Positions 27,573 to 36,636 of a stretch of DNA of 64,000 bases are shown here, piece by piece. The stretch is taken from contig UQKB01000006.1 of the NCBI GenBank assembly GCA_900541565.1, forward strand, positions 1 to 64,000. Reading direction: 5' to 3'. Positions within the stretch are counted from its first letter, which is position 1. Each line of letters opens with the position of its first letter. The stretch is from an uncultured Oscillospiraceae bacterium (GTDB lineage Bacteria > Bacillota > Clostridia > Oscillospirales > Acutalibacteraceae). Below the pieces are notes generated by a model, which was given only the letters and a program-made list of their open reading frames with translations, made no database searches and was not told the origin of the DNA. Both the position numbers and the translations under genes were made by a program.

Positions 27573-29510
27573 TTATGGTTCCTTGACCCGCACAGGATCA
27601 AATTTTCGCCCTGCGCCAATATAAAAACGGCTGAACATTTCGTAAAATTCAAGCCTCAATACCTGTATACATACAAGCAGCGCTTCAAGCGCCATAATAA
27701 AGATGTTGCCAAGGATAACAATCACAATGTACCCGGGCATCCCCAGCGCCTTCATGCCAAGATCTGCAAGTGTGAAGACAACCAGCATCATGCCGGCGTG
27801 TACCAGAACAAATGCGCCTACGCGCAGAAACGACATGGTATTGGTTACATAGCTTAAAAGCGTTTCCAAAAGCTCAAAGGCATTTTGCATGCAGTATTCG
27901 CCCCAGCTTTCGGGCTTCCAGTCCCTTTTCCTTGCAACAAGCTTTCCAAGCGGCTCCCGCAGAAAAATCAGGATTAAGGGCAGGATGATCAGGCAAAGCA
28001 CATAAGGCAGGTTCATAATAGGCAGACCAAATACAAGCTGCATCACAGCGCCGCCAATCAGCGAAGCGTAAAAGATAAAACCCGCAAGCCCGCTTGCACC
28101 AAAAAGACCATTTTCAAAATCGCGCCGCTTTAAAGAAGAATACATGTTTAAAAACATGGATATACACACAAGTGTAACGCCAATCGCGACAGCGGCAAAA
28201 ATCAACGTCATAGCGTTTTCCATAACTTCAAACGGCTTTTCTGCAAAACCCAGCGCTTTATAAACAGGGTCAAGCATGTGCTCATACCCAAAAACAGAGC
28301 CGTACACACAGCCGAATATTGCCGAGGAAATACCGCAGGGAACCAAAATTTTGCCTACGGCAAGCTTTTTGAGCTTCCACATGAAATACCCCGCAATCGA
28401 AACACAGATCCCCTGTCCCAGATCGCCGAACATAATCCCAAACAAAACGGTAAACGTAATGGCAACAAAAGCAGTCGGGTCAATTTCGTTATAGCAGGGA
28501 AGGCCGTACATATCCACAAAAAATTCAAACGGCCTTGTAAAAACATTGTTTTTCAGCTTGATCGGCGGGGAATGCTTAAGCTCGTCCTTGCCGTCGCTGA
28601 CTGTGCATTCTACGCTGCTTATCGCGTTTAACTTTTTTAAAAAATCGCTTTCGTCTTCCTGTGGGATCCATCCGACAAGAATAAAGCTTTTATGATATTT
28701 TAAGACATTTTTCTTAATATTGTAGCAGGTGTCGAGCGCAGAAAGCTTGGAATAATATTTATTGCACATGCCAAGCTGTGATTCCTTAAAAAACTCGACC
28801 TCCGCCGTAGCCTTTTCCAGGTCTTTTTGCAATGTGGCAAGCGCATTGTTCAGCTTTGCATAATGCTGTTCCGGCGTGCTGTCTATGTCAGAGATATCAT
28901 AACGTTCAAAAAACAGGTTGGAAAAAATTCGGTCAATTTCTTCGCTTTGGTCTATGGGCGCAATATATACGCCCCAATAGTGCGTATCGTCCATGGTACA
29001 GGGGAAGAACACCAGGTATGGATTGCTGCTGTAGCTTTCCAGCTTTTGAAAGCTTTCCTTGGGCAGTCTGCCAAAGGTGGTTTTTACATACCGGCAGGCG
29101 GAAATTTTGTCCATTTCCAAATCTACGCCAAGAAAATGCGATGTTTCTTCTATACTGCGTTTACACTGTTCAATTTTTTGTTCGCACTCCGCCTGTTTTG
29201 CAAGGCGGGAACCAAGTTCCTTCGTTAAAAAATCCACATATTCGGAAAGCTGTGCTTCATTTGCCTGAAAACGCTCTATGTCGACAAGCGACGGCCTGAT
29301 GCCGGCCATATCCAAAATTTCGTTAAGGTCTGCAAGAAGGTCGCTGTATGGGTTTCGGTCCGTAAGCGGTATAAAATTTTTTGTGTCCGAATAAAAGTTC
29401 GAAGCTTCATCCGGATGGAAAATCTGGGAATCCCCGCACACCCTTATTACCTTGTCGAGGTCAGACATCAGTCCTATAATCCCGATAGATTTTACTGGTG
29501 CGACTGCCAT
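27573..29510 (-). CDS. ntpI: V-type ATPase subunit I (membrane stator)
   Basis: The product is 645 aa. The N-terminal half (to about residue 330) is a soluble, coiled-coil-rich arm; the C-terminal half has about seven or eight membrane helices, starting at AFVAITFTVLFGIMFGDLGQG, a conserved stretch. It forms the ion half-channels next to the K ring and anchors the peripheral stalks. The start MAVAPVKSIGIIGLM has AAGGGAGGG upstream. It lies between subunits C and K. Confidence 0.95.
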   Translation of the reverse strand: MAVAPVKSIGIIGLMSDLDKVIRVCGDSQIFHPDEASNFYSDTKNFIPLTDRNPYSDLLADLNEILDMAGIRPSLVDIERFQANEAQLSEYVDFLTKELGSRLAKQAECEQKIEQCKRSIEETSHFLGVDLEMDKISACRYVKTTFGRLPKESFQKLESYSSNPYLVFFPCTMDDTHYWGVYIAPIDQSEEIDRIFSNLFFERYDISDIDSTPEQHYAKLNNALATLQKDLEKATAEVEFFKESQLGMCNKYYSKLSALDTCYNIKKNVLKYHKSFILVGWIPQEDESDFLKKLNAISSVECTVSDGKDELKHSPPIKLKNNVFTRPFEFFVDMYGLPCYNEIDPTAFVAITFTVLFGIMFGDLGQGICVSIAGYFMWKLKKLAVGKILVPCGISSAIFGCVYGSVFGYEHMLDPVYKALGFAEKPFEVMENAMTLIFAAVAIGVTLVCISMFLNMYSSLKRRDFENGLFGASGLAGFIFYASLIGGAVMQLVFGLPIMNLPYVLCLIILPLILIFLREPLGKLVARKRDWKPESWGEYCMQNAFELLETLLSYVTNTMSFLRVGAFVLVHAGMMLVVFTLADLGMKALGMPGYIVIVILGNIFIMALEALLVCIQVLRLEFYEMFSRFYIGAGRKFDPVRVKEP

Positions 29511-29549
29511 TTTGTACCCTCCCTTAACTGCAGAAAAATGGAAAATCCG

Positions 29550-30590
29550 TTAACTGTAAATCAAAAGCTTTTTGATTTCCTCCGGGTCGATCTTGTACCG
29601 TACCCCTTCTATGATATTAACAACGTTAGAAAGTTCGGCTTCCTCCAGAAAAATATAGGACATCATGACAACGGCAGGGTATGTTGAAAAACGAATGCTT
29701 TTCCGACCCAGGTTGTATCTGCCTCTTGCAGATATTTCGCCCGCATAATTATACTCCATTTTAGAAATAGCCCTGCCTGCAATGGTGCTTTGCATAATAG
29801 AAAAAAGTTCTTTGGAACTCTGCGCGTTGCACATGTCGGCGATATGCTTTTCACTTAACGTGCCAAATGGCAAAAGCTGAGGCTTAATTTGGTCGCTGTT
29901 CAGACGGTAATATTTTTTAAGGCGTAAAATGCGAACAAAATTAACCAAATCAATATAGCTTGTAAAAAGGTTGCGCAGTTCTTTCTTTTGCCTGCCGTGT
30001 GTATATTTATCAATAATCGAAAAAACAACGGTATAAAGGTACGTATAAAGCGCGTTTTCAATCGAAGGCAGGTCAAGCTGGCTGCGTTCCTTTGGGATAA
30101 ATTTTGTAAGGATCGTTTTATAAGGCGTGTTGCCCAGCGTATTTAAAAAGTCGGCGTATGTTTTGGCCTTTGCCAGAGCGTTAAGGTCAATATTGGTGTG
30201 GCTGTTAAAATACATTGGCAACGCGTACAGATATTCTTCGGCTTTTCCGGAGTTTAGCAGCATCAAAAAATGCATGATCTGCTTGATTTCCGTGCGAAGG
30301 ATAATATACTGCGAAAAATGCTCGCCCGCCGATATTTCGTACCGGCATAGAGAGGCAAAATCATAAAACAGCTGTTGGCGCAGAATCAACTCCAGTTGAC
30401 CGCGGTGCACGTCGCGTTCGCTTACGCTATTTAAAAGCGGGGCGTATTTCGTATGGCTTTTTAAATAGGATAAAACTTCAGGTACGCTTGTACAGGCAAG
30501 CAGGCCGGCATAGTCTTTTTCTGTCAGGCGCTTGCCATACATCGCTCTTGCTTTGGATAAAACTGCATTTGAAGCATATGCAATCGCCAT
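29550..30590 (-). CDS. ntpC: V-type ATPase subunit C (stalk-to-membrane link)
   Basis: The product is 346 aa from the ATG at 30590 (MAIAYASNAVLSKARAMYGK), chosen for the GGGAGAGGG site; the frame is open seven codons further. It is a mostly helical protein that caps the proteolipid ring and connects it to the D-F shaft. The pattern of three similar helical repeats cannot be confirmed by eye, but the N-terminus, length and operon position fit the family well. Confidence 0.9.
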   Translation of the reverse strand: MAIAYASNAVLSKARAMYGKRLTEKDYAGLLACTSVPEVLSYLKSHTKYAPLLNSVSERDVHRGQLELILRQQLFYDFASLCRYEISAGEHFSQYIILRTEIKQIMHFLMLLNSGKAEEYLYALPMYFNSHTNIDLNALAKAKTYADFLNTLGNTPYKTILTKFIPKERSQLDLPSIENALYTYLYTVVFSIIDKYTHGRQKKELRNLFTSYIDLVNFVRILRLKKYYRLNSDQIKPQLLPFGTLSEKHIADMCNAQSSKELFSIMQSTIAGRAISKMEYNYAGEISARGRYNLGRKSIRFSTYPAVVMMSYIFLEEAELSNVVNIIEGVRYKIDPEEIKKLLIYS

Positions 30591-30635
30591 CAAACCCTCT
30601 CCCTTCTGCATGTCCTGTGTAAAAAAAGTAAAATC

Positions 30636-30944
30636 TCAGCGCAAAACCTGCTTTACAATTTCCTCTACCCAACGGTCACCGTTTTGCTGATACAGCGCAT
30701 CCATTGCCTGCAGGCATTCCCCCTGCTCAAGCGCAGCCTTTTCCAGACGGTCCTGCGCAATTTTACGCTCGGTCTTTTCATTTATATTTATCCTTTGCCT
30801 TGCACGCTCTATAAAATCGTTGTAAATTTTTTCTTTTGCTTTTACAATGTCCTGTTCAGATGTAGCTTTTTCACGCTGCGCTTGCGCTGTAAGCTCCCGC
30901 GCTTTTTCATCCATTTCAACAATTTTTGCAATCATGTCCTGCAT
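30636..30944 (-). CDS. V-type ATPase peripheral-stalk subunit G/H
   Basis: The product is 102 aa from the ATG at 30944 (MQDMIAKIVEMDEKARELTAQ), preferred because GGGAGGGA lies upstream; the frame runs 14 codons further. It is almost entirely a charged coiled coil, as expected for the partner of subunit E in the peripheral stalk. This type of subunit is poorly conserved in sequence, so the call rests on length, coiled-coil character and place as first gene of the operon. Confidence 0.8.
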   Translation of the reverse strand: MQDMIAKIVEMDEKARELTAQAQREKATSEQDIVKAKEKIYNDFIERARQRININEKTERKIAQDRLEKAALEQGECLQAMDALYQQNGDRWVEEIVKQVLR

Positions 30945-30987
30945 AAGGTAATCCCTCCCTGCAATCTGGAAATCCATATACATCAAA

Positions 30988-31010
30988 GGCGAGGTTCGGT
31001 ATCCCTCGCC
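30988..31010 (-). promoter_or_regulatory. Leader hairpin of the V-type ATPase operon
   Basis: A 7-bp stem GGCGAGG/CCTCGCC with a 9-base loop lies about 45 bases upstream of the first gene. Only three T follow on the minus strand, so it is not a strong terminator; it may stabilise the mRNA or work as an attenuator. Confidence 0.45.
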
Positions 31011-31062
31011 CCTGGTGCAACACGCATCCTTGCGTATATGATAAAATGTTTCATAAAATTAG

Positions 31063-31132
31063 TTTACGTCCAGTTTACATCTAATTTACATCCAACTGCT
31101 GCTATTATATTCCTGTTTTTTTGATTTTACAA
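31063..31132 (-). promoter_or_regulatory. V-type ATPase operon promoter with 11-bp repeats
   Basis: On the minus strand a promoter reads TTGTAA, 17-bp spacer, TATAAT (TATAAT at 31104-31109), placing the start of transcription near 31097. Just downstream, on the plus strand, TTTACG (31063), TTTACA (31074) and TTTACA (31085) recur with an exact 11-bp period. Hexamers repeated once per helical turn are typical of OmpR/PhoB-type response regulators. Their position after the start site would suit a repressor. The regulator is unknown. Confidence 0.55.
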
Positions 31133-31142
31133 TGTGCAATTC

Positions 31143-31188
31143 CGCCAACAAAAAATACACATTTCGCCAACAAAAAATACACATTTGC
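31143..31188. repeat. Tandem 22-bp direct repeat
   Basis: The unit CGCCAACAAAAAATACACAT occurs at 31143 and again at 31165, followed both times by TT. It lies upstream of the V-type ATPase promoter and downstream of the UPF0210 gene. It may be a regulatory tandem site or a replication slippage product. Confidence 0.75.
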
Positions 31189-31237
31189 AGTTTCTCATTC
31201 AGATAGCCTGACAGAGACGGAAACATGATAAAGCAGC

Positions 31238-32596
31238 TTAATTTTTCAGGCTTTGCAGCGGCGCGGGAATTCTGCCGCCTCTTGCAATAAATTTTGCGGG
31301 GGAAGCCGTGTTGACCGGCATGACCGGGCCGCCGCCCAACAAGCCGCCAAAATGGAGTGTATCGCCCGCTTTCTTGCCAATTGCCGGAATCAGCCGGACG
31401 GCTGTCGTTTTGGAATTAACCATACCGATCGCAGCTTCATCAGCAATAATGGCCGATATAACCTCTGCGGGGGTGTCGCCGGGGATGTTGATCATATCCA
31501 GCCCCACAGAGCAGACCGCCGTCATAGCCTCCAGCTTGTTAAGCGACAAGCAGCCGCATTGCGCTGCTGCAATCATGCCGGCGTCCTCCGTTACGGGGAT
31601 AAACGCACCGGAAAGGCCGCCCACATGGGAAGAAGCCATGGTTCCTCCTTTTTTAACCGCGTCATTTAAAAGCGCCAGCGCTGCGGTCGTACCGTGGCAG
31701 CCGCAGGTTTCAAGACCCATTTCCTCCAGAATATGGGCCACGCTGTCGCCTACGGCCGGTGTGGGGGCAAGGGAAAGATCGACGATCCCAAACGGGACGC
31801 AAAGACGTCTGGATGCTTCCCGCGCCACCAGCTGGCCTGTGCGCGTAATTTTAAACGCCGTGCGTTTAATCAAATCTGCCACAGCGGTAATATCGCAGTC
31901 CGGGTTTTTGGCAAGCACCGCCCGAACAACCCCGGGGCCTGAAACTCCCACGTTAATCACGCAGTCCGGTTCGCCGGGGCCGTGGAAGGCGCCGGCCATA
32001 AACGGATTGTCTTCCGGGGCGTTACAAAAGACCACCAGCTTTGCAGCGCCAATGCAATCCCTGTCCGCTGTCAGCTGCGCCGTTTGTTGAATAATTCGTC
32101 CCATTTTCGCAACGGCGTCCATATTGATACCAGCCTTTGTACTGCCTATATTGACCGAAGCGCATACGTGTTCGGTTTCTGCAAGCGCCTGGGGAATACT
32201 TTGGATCAATGCGTAATCGCCGGAGGCAAAGCCCTTTTGTACAAGCGCGGTGTAGCCGCCGATGAAGTTTACGCCTGTTGCATTGGCTGCCTGTTCAAGC
32301 GCATGGGCAAATTTTACAGGATTATGCGTGGGACAGGCCGCCGCGATCATGGCGATCGGCGTGACGGCAATCCGCTTGTGTATAATCGGAATCCCATATT
32401 CCTTGCTGATGTTTTCCCCGGTTTTTACCAAATCTTTGGCATAGCGGCAGATTTTATCGTAAATTTTCCGGCATGCGCTGCTTATGTCACTGTCAATACA
32501 GTCCAGCAGGGAAATCCCCATCGTAATCGTACGCACGTCCAGATTTTCGTTGTCTATCATTTGTATGGTTTCCAATATATCGTGGGAATTGATCAT
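31238..32596 (-). CDS. PFL family protein (UPF0210/DUF711)
   Basis: The product is 452 aa, the normal length of the family, and starts [33 protein letters not shown]. Gly-rich stretches such as [15 protein letters not shown] and [38 protein letters not shown] are recognisable. The biochemical function is not established; the family has been compared with glycyl-radical enzymes only in name. It forms a leftward pair with the ACT protein 60 bp upstream, a pairing that recurs across Firmicutes and suggests ligand control by an amino acid or nucleotide. The promoter should lie before the ACT gene. Confidence 0.92.
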   Translation of the reverse strand: MINSHDILETIQMIDNENLDVRTITMGISLLDCIDSDISSACRKIYDKICRYAKDLVKTGENISKEYGIPIIHKRIAVTPIAMIAAACPTHNPVKFAHALEQAANATGVNFIGGYTALVQKGFASGDYALIQSIPQALAETEHVCASVNIGSTKAGINMDAVAKMGRIIQQTAQLTADRDCIGAAKLVVFCNAPEDNPFMAGAFHGPGEPDCVINVGVSGPGVVRAVLAKNPDCDITAVADLIKRTAFKITRTGQLVAREASRRLCVPFGIVDLSLAPTPAVGDSVAHILEEMGLETCGCHGTTAALALLNDAVKKGGTMASSHVGGLSGAFIPVTEDAGMIAAAQCGCLSLNKLEAMTAVCSVGLDMINIPGDTPAEVISAIIADEAAIGMVNSKTTAVRLIPAIGKKAGDTLHFGGLLGGGPVMPVNTASPAKFIARGGRIPAPLQSLKN

Positions 32597-32656
32597 AAAA
32601 ACCTCCGTGTTCTTGCTGTATTGTAAAATAAAAACGGCTGTTGAAACAGGCCTGTA

Positions 32657-32926
32657 TTAAATTCTGTGCATGGAGTTAAAAATGTCCTCGTGCATTACAT
32701 GAATCTTCAGTCCCATTTCATTGCCGAGTGCTTCCAGTTCGTCGGAAAGCGTTTCCAGCGAAACGGTCGCTTTTGCAATATCCACAAGCATAATCATAGC
32801 AAACATTTCCTGCAGCACCGACTGCGTTACCTCCATTACATTTATGCCGGATTCGGCGCATTTTTGGGAAACCTTCGCAAGAATCCCAACTGTATCTTTG
32901 CCAATAACGGTAATAAAAGCGCGCAT
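32657..32926 (-). CDS. ACT domain protein (UPF0237)
   Basis: The product is 89 aa from the ATG at 32926 (MRAFITVIGKDTVGILAKVSQ); a TTG two codons earlier is less likely. GGAGGAT is well placed. The whole protein is one ACT domain of the GcvR-like type, a small-ligand sensor fold that usually dimerises. It is encoded directly upstream of the UPF0210 gene, and the two are thought to work together, but the ligand is unknown. Confidence 0.92.
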   Translation of the reverse strand: MRAFITVIGKDTVGILAKVSQKCAESGINVMEVTQSVLQEMFAMIMLVDIAKATVSLETLSDELEALGNEMGLKIHVMHEDIFNSMHRI

Positions 32927-33063
32927 ATGCAAATATCCTCCGATTTTATAGAAATTTTTTCTTGCAAAATATTATCTTCTTTTTCCCGTCGTGTGTCAAT
33001 AGAAAACGGGGAATTTGCCAAATTTTCGACCCTGTTTTCCTATGGAACAAAAGCCGCTGTTTC

Positions 33064-33092
33064 TTGTGTGAAAAGGGGCTTTATGTTATAAT
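33064..33092 (+). promoter_or_regulatory. Promoter of the PHP phosphatase gene
   Basis: TTGTGT (33064-33069), a 17-bp spacer and a perfect TATAAT (33087-33092) lie 25 bp before the start codon. The ribosome binding site AAAGGAT follows. Confidence 0.7.
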
Positions 33093-33117
33093 AAGACGCA
33101 AAGGATGTGGAATAAAA

Positions 33118-33945
33118 ATGAAACAGATTCCAATATGTGACAGCCATGTACACAGCAACTGTTCGTTTGATGCGCAGGATTCTGTTGATGCAATATGTGC
33201 ACAAGCCGAAAAGCTTGGCCTGTATGCCGTTACCTTTACAGATCACTGCGAGGTCCCCATGTACAAAAACCCGGATCGCAGCGAATTTGGGGATTTTAAA
33301 ACCCTGCTGCCGCAAGCGGTGCGGCAGGTGCGTGATGCACAAAAGCAATACAAAGGCAGACTGCGTATCTATTGCGGGATAGAGCTTGGCGAGCCCTTGC
33401 AGGACCTTGCGGCGGCGCAGCAGGCGCTGGCGCTTACAGATTACGATTTTGTACTTTGCTCGCTGCATAATATACAGGGGGAGCGCGACTTTTACTGGCT
33501 TAGCTATGACAGGGACACGGTACATAGTATATTGACCCGCTATTTTGACGAGCTTTTGCGCAGCGCGCAGTGGAACGGGTTTGACAGCCTTGCACATCTT
33601 ACATATCCGCTGCGGTATATTAAGAAAAACGGAAAAATAAACGTAGATCTAAACGATTACAGCGCGCAAATTGATGCAATCCTGCGCACCCTTATCAAAA
33701 ACGGGAAGGCACTGGAGGTCAATACCTCTGGGCTGCGGCAGGAAATCGGCCAAACCCTGCCCGGCGAAAATGTTTTGCGGCGCTTTAAAGAACTGGGTGG
33801 CCGGTATGTGACCGTCGGGTCGGACGCGCACCGCTGCAAAGACCTTGCCAAAGGGATAAAAGAGGGCTATGCGCTTTTGAAAAAATGCGGGTTTACGCAT
33901 TATACAGTTTATGAAAAGCATACCCCGGTTGAGATAGCGTTATGA
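33118..33945 (+). CDS. hisJ: PHP-domain phosphatase, histidinol-phosphatase (HisJ) family
   Basis: The product is 275 aa from the ATG at 33118 (MKQIPICDSHVHSNCSFDAQDS), with AAAGGAT upstream; a longer open frame to the left overlaps the promoter. Metal-binding motifs of the PHP fold are clear: DSHVHSN, FTDHCEVP, CSLHNIQG and VGSDAHRCKDLAKG. HisJ removes phosphate from histidinol phosphate. No other histidine gene is nearby, so another phosphoester substrate is possible. It converges with prfB on a shared terminator. Confidence 0.85.
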   Translation: MKQIPICDSHVHSNCSFDAQDSVDAICAQAEKLGLYAVTFTDHCEVPMYKNPDRSEFGDFKTLLPQAVRQVRDAQKQYKGRLRIYCGIELGEPLQDLAAAQQALALTDYDFVLCSLHNIQGERDFYWLSYDRDTVHSILTRYFDELLRSAQWNGFDSLAHLTYPLRYIKKNGKINVDLNDYSAQIDAILRTLIKNGKALEVNTSGLRQEIGQTLPGENVLRRFKELGGRYVTVGSDAHRCKDLAKGIKEGYALLKKCGFTHYTVYEKHTPVEIAL

Positions 33946-33950
33946 TGAAC

Positions 33951-33995
33951 AAATAAAAGGACGGGATGCAAATTTTACATCCCGTCCTTTTATTT
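33951..33995. terminator. Bidirectional terminator between hisJ and prfB
   Basis: A perfect 18-bp stem (AAATAAAAGGACGGGATG with its complement at 33978-33995) and a 9-base loop, A-rich on one side and T-rich on the other. The prfB stop codon lies inside the stem. Confidence 0.92.
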
Positions 33996-35114
33996 GTTGC
34001 TTCCTAAAGAATTTTGGCTTTCCGCTTTCAGATAAGCGTTGATAAAGCCGTCTATATCTCCGTCCATAACAGCGTTGATATTGCTCGATTCAAATCCTGT
34101 ACGGTGGTCCTTTGCCAGCGTGTAGGGCATAAAGACATACGAGCGTATTTGCGATCCCCACGTGATCTCTTTTTGCACGCCTTTAATATCCTCAATTTTA
34201 TCCAGATGCTCGCGCTCTTTGATCTCCACCAGCTTGGAGGTCAGCATCTTCATGGCAACCTCCCGGTTCTGGTGCTGGCTTCTTTCCACCTGGCAGGAAA
34301 CGACAATGCCCGTTGGAATATGCGTCAAACGTACGGCCGAGGAGGTCTTGTTGACCTTTTGACCGCCTGCGCCGCTTGCGCGGTACACATCCATCTTAAT
34401 ATCTTCCGGATTAATGTGTACCTCAATCGTATCGTCAATTTCCGGCATAACCTCTAAAGACGCAAACGAGGTATGGCGTCTGCCGGAGGAATCAAAGGGG
34501 GATACGCGCACCAGCCTGTGTACGCCGGCTTCGCTTTTTAAATACCCATAGGCGTTTAAGCCTTCCACCAAAATCACGGCGCTTTTAAGCCCCGCCTCTT
34601 CGCCGTCAAGATAATCCAGCGTCTTGACCTTGAAATCATGGCGTTCGGCCCATCGGCTGTACATCCTGTAAAGCATCTCCGCCCAGTCCTGTGCCTCTGT
34701 CCCGCCGGAGCCTGCGTGAAAGGTTAAAATGGCGTTTTTGCTGTCGTACTCCCCGGTCAGCAGTGTGGAAAGACGCTGTGCTTCCAAATTGTTTTTGACC
34801 TTTTCCACTTCGGCTTGTGCTTCCTCAAGCAAAGAGAGATCCTCTTCCTCGTCCGCCAGCTCAATCAGGGCGTGGGTGTCTTCATATGCAGCGGCAAGCT
34901 CCCGGTAGCTTTGTACTTTGTTTTTGAGCATGCTTGTGCGCTGCAAAATTTTCTGGGAATTTTCCATGTCGTCCCAAAAGCCCGGTTCGGCGGCGCGATG
35001 CTCCAGCTGATCTATTTCAGATTCCATGGCCTTCAGGCCAAGCGCGTCTGCAAGGTCTTCTATTTCCGGTAAAAGCCTTTCCAACTCCAGGCGCAACTCC
35101 TCAAACTGTATCAT
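33990..35114 (-). CDS. prfB: Peptide chain release factor 2
   Basis: The product is 374 aa. The tripeptide SPF (in LVRVSPFDSSGRRH) marks RF2, which reads UGA and UAA, and GGQ (250-252) is the catalytic motif for peptide release. Most bacteria read the start of prfB through a programmed +1 frameshift at CUU-UGA near codon 25. Here the frame is continuous: CTT is kept, but GGC follows in place of a stop (in DALGLKAM), so the autoregulatory frameshift is absent. Downstream is a terminator shared with hisJ. Confidence 0.96.
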   Translation of the reverse strand: MIQFEELRLELERLLPEIEDLADALGLKAMESEIDQLEHRAAEPGFWDDMENSQKILQRTSMLKNKVQSYRELAAAYEDTHALIELADEEEDLSLLEEAQAEVEKVKNNLEAQRLSTLLTGEYDSKNAILTFHAGSGGTEAQDWAEMLYRMYSRWAERHDFKVKTLDYLDGEEAGLKSAVILVEGLNAYGYLKSEAGVHRLVRVSPFDSSGRRHTSFASLEVMPEIDDTIEVHINPEDIKMDVYRASGAGGQKVNKTSSAVRLTHIPTGIVVSCQVERSQHQNREVAMKMLTSKLVEIKEREHLDKIEDIKGVQKEITWGSQIRSYVFMPYTLAKDHRTGFESSNINAVMDGDIDGFINAYLKAESQNSLGSNK

Positions 35115-35243
35115 CGTATCATCCTTTAATCGTTATTCTGCTTTATTATAGTGTATTTTTACGGAAAAGTAAAGGTTTTCCACCGGTTGCATGGTTTGAC
35201 ATTTTCTGTGGTCTGACTTATACTGAAGTACAGATAAGTTTTC

Positions 35244-36620
35244 ATGAAAAGAGCGAAAGCTATGATTACCGATATGACAAAAGGCAGCCCGGCAAAGATG
35301 CTTTGGGCTTTTTCTCTGCCCATGTTGTGCAGCAGCATTTTTCAGCAAATGTACAATATGGCGGACAGTATCATTGCGGGCCGGTTTATCGGGGAAGACG
35401 CATTGGCGGCAGTTGGTGTCTCTTACCCGGTTACCATGATTTTTATGGCGGTGGCTATGGGTTGCAGTATTGGCTGCAGTGTTGTTATTTCCCAGCTGTT
35501 CGGTGCAAAGCAATATACGCAGATGAAGCTGGCAGTAAATACCTCGTTTATTTCATGTATCGTACTGAGTGTTTTGCTGACTGTGGCGGGTTTGCTGTTG
35601 TGTAATCCGCTCATGTCGCTTTTAAATACGCCAGACAATATTTTTGCAGACAGCGAAACCTACCTGCAGGTGTATATTTTAGGGTTGTTTTTTCTGTTTC
35701 TATATAATATCAGCACCGGCACGTTCACCGCGCTGGGCGACTCAAAAACACCGCTTTATTTTTTGATCGCATCGTCTGTTGCCAATATTTTGTTGGATCT
35801 GCTTTTCGTGACCGTGTTCCATATGGGTGTGGCAGGCGTTGCTTGGGCAACGTTTTTAGCGCAGGGGGCGGCTTCGGTGCTTGCGTTTACCTTTCTGGTT
35901 TTCAAAATGCGCCAGGTTCCATCTTCAAATAAGGCGCGCCTGTTTTCATTGCTTATGCTGAAAAAGATTAGCATTGTTGCCATACCAAGCATTCTGCAGC
36001 AGAGCTTTATCTCTGTGGGTAACCTGTGTATACAGGGGCTGATCAACAGCTATGGCTCCGGTGTCGCTGCGGGCTATTCTGCAGCGATCAAGCTGAATAC
36101 CTTTGCGCTTACATCATTTACAGCGCTTGGCAACGGACTTTCAAGCTTTACTGCGCAAAATATTGGGGCGGGACAGACGGTACGTGTAAAAAAAGGATTT
36201 CGTGCTGGTGTTGCAATGGTGCTGCTGGTTTGTATCCCGTTTTTTGCCGCGTTTTTCTTTTTTGGCAAGAGCATGATCGGCCTGTTTCTGGACAGTGCGC
36301 AGGCACAAAGCACGGTAGCAGTGGACACAGGTGTGCAGTTTTTGCAGATTATTTCCCCTTTTTATTTTATTATTGTGATTAAGCTGATGGCCGACAGTGT
36401 TTTACGGGGAGCCGGTGCCATGGTGCCGTTTATGATTACAACCTTTGCAGACCTTGTCCTTCGTGTGGTTTTAGCGTTTGCATTGTCGCCTGCATTTCAA
36501 ACTACAGGTATATGGGCGTCCTGGCCGATCGGCTGGGTTGCCGCCTCTGCAATGTCGGTGGTATTTTATCTGGCTGGACTGTGGAGGCCGAAAAAACGGC
36601 AGAGAGAACAAGCATATTGA
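35244..36620 (+). CDS. MATE family multidrug/metabolite exporter
   Basis: The product is 458 aa (or 452 from the ATG at 35262, MITDMTKGSPAKMLWAF, which matches the family start better; neither has a strong ribosome binding site). About 12 membrane helices are visible, with MATE features such as PMLCSSIFQQMYNMADSIIAG and the repeat half at IPSILQQSFISVGNLCIQG. It should export cationic drugs or metabolites driven by Na+ or H+. The 4'-phosphopantetheinyl transferase starts 16 bp downstream, so the two are probably co-transcribed. Confidence 0.93.
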   Translation: MKRAKAMITDMTKGSPAKMLWAFSLPMLCSSIFQQMYNMADSIIAGRFIGEDALAAVGVSYPVTMIFMAVAMGCSIGCSVVISQLFGAKQYTQMKLAVNTSFISCIVLSVLLTVAGLLLCNPLMSLLNTPDNIFADSETYLQVYILGLFFLFLYNISTGTFTALGDSKTPLYFLIASSVANILLDLLFVTVFHMGVAGVAWATFLAQGAASVLAFTFLVFKMRQVPSSNKARLFSLLMLKKISIVAIPSILQQSFISVGNLCIQGLINSYGSGVAAGYSAAIKLNTFALTSFTALGNGLSSFTAQNIGAGQTVRVKKGFRAGVAMVLLVCIPFFAAFFFFGKSMIGLFLDSAQAQSTVAVDTGVQFLQIISPFYFIIVIKLMADSVLRGAGAMVPFMITTFADLVLRVVLAFALSPAFQTTGIWASWPIGWVAASAMSVVFYLAGLWRPKKRQREQAY

Positions 36621-36636
36621 CAATGGGGGAAAAGCT

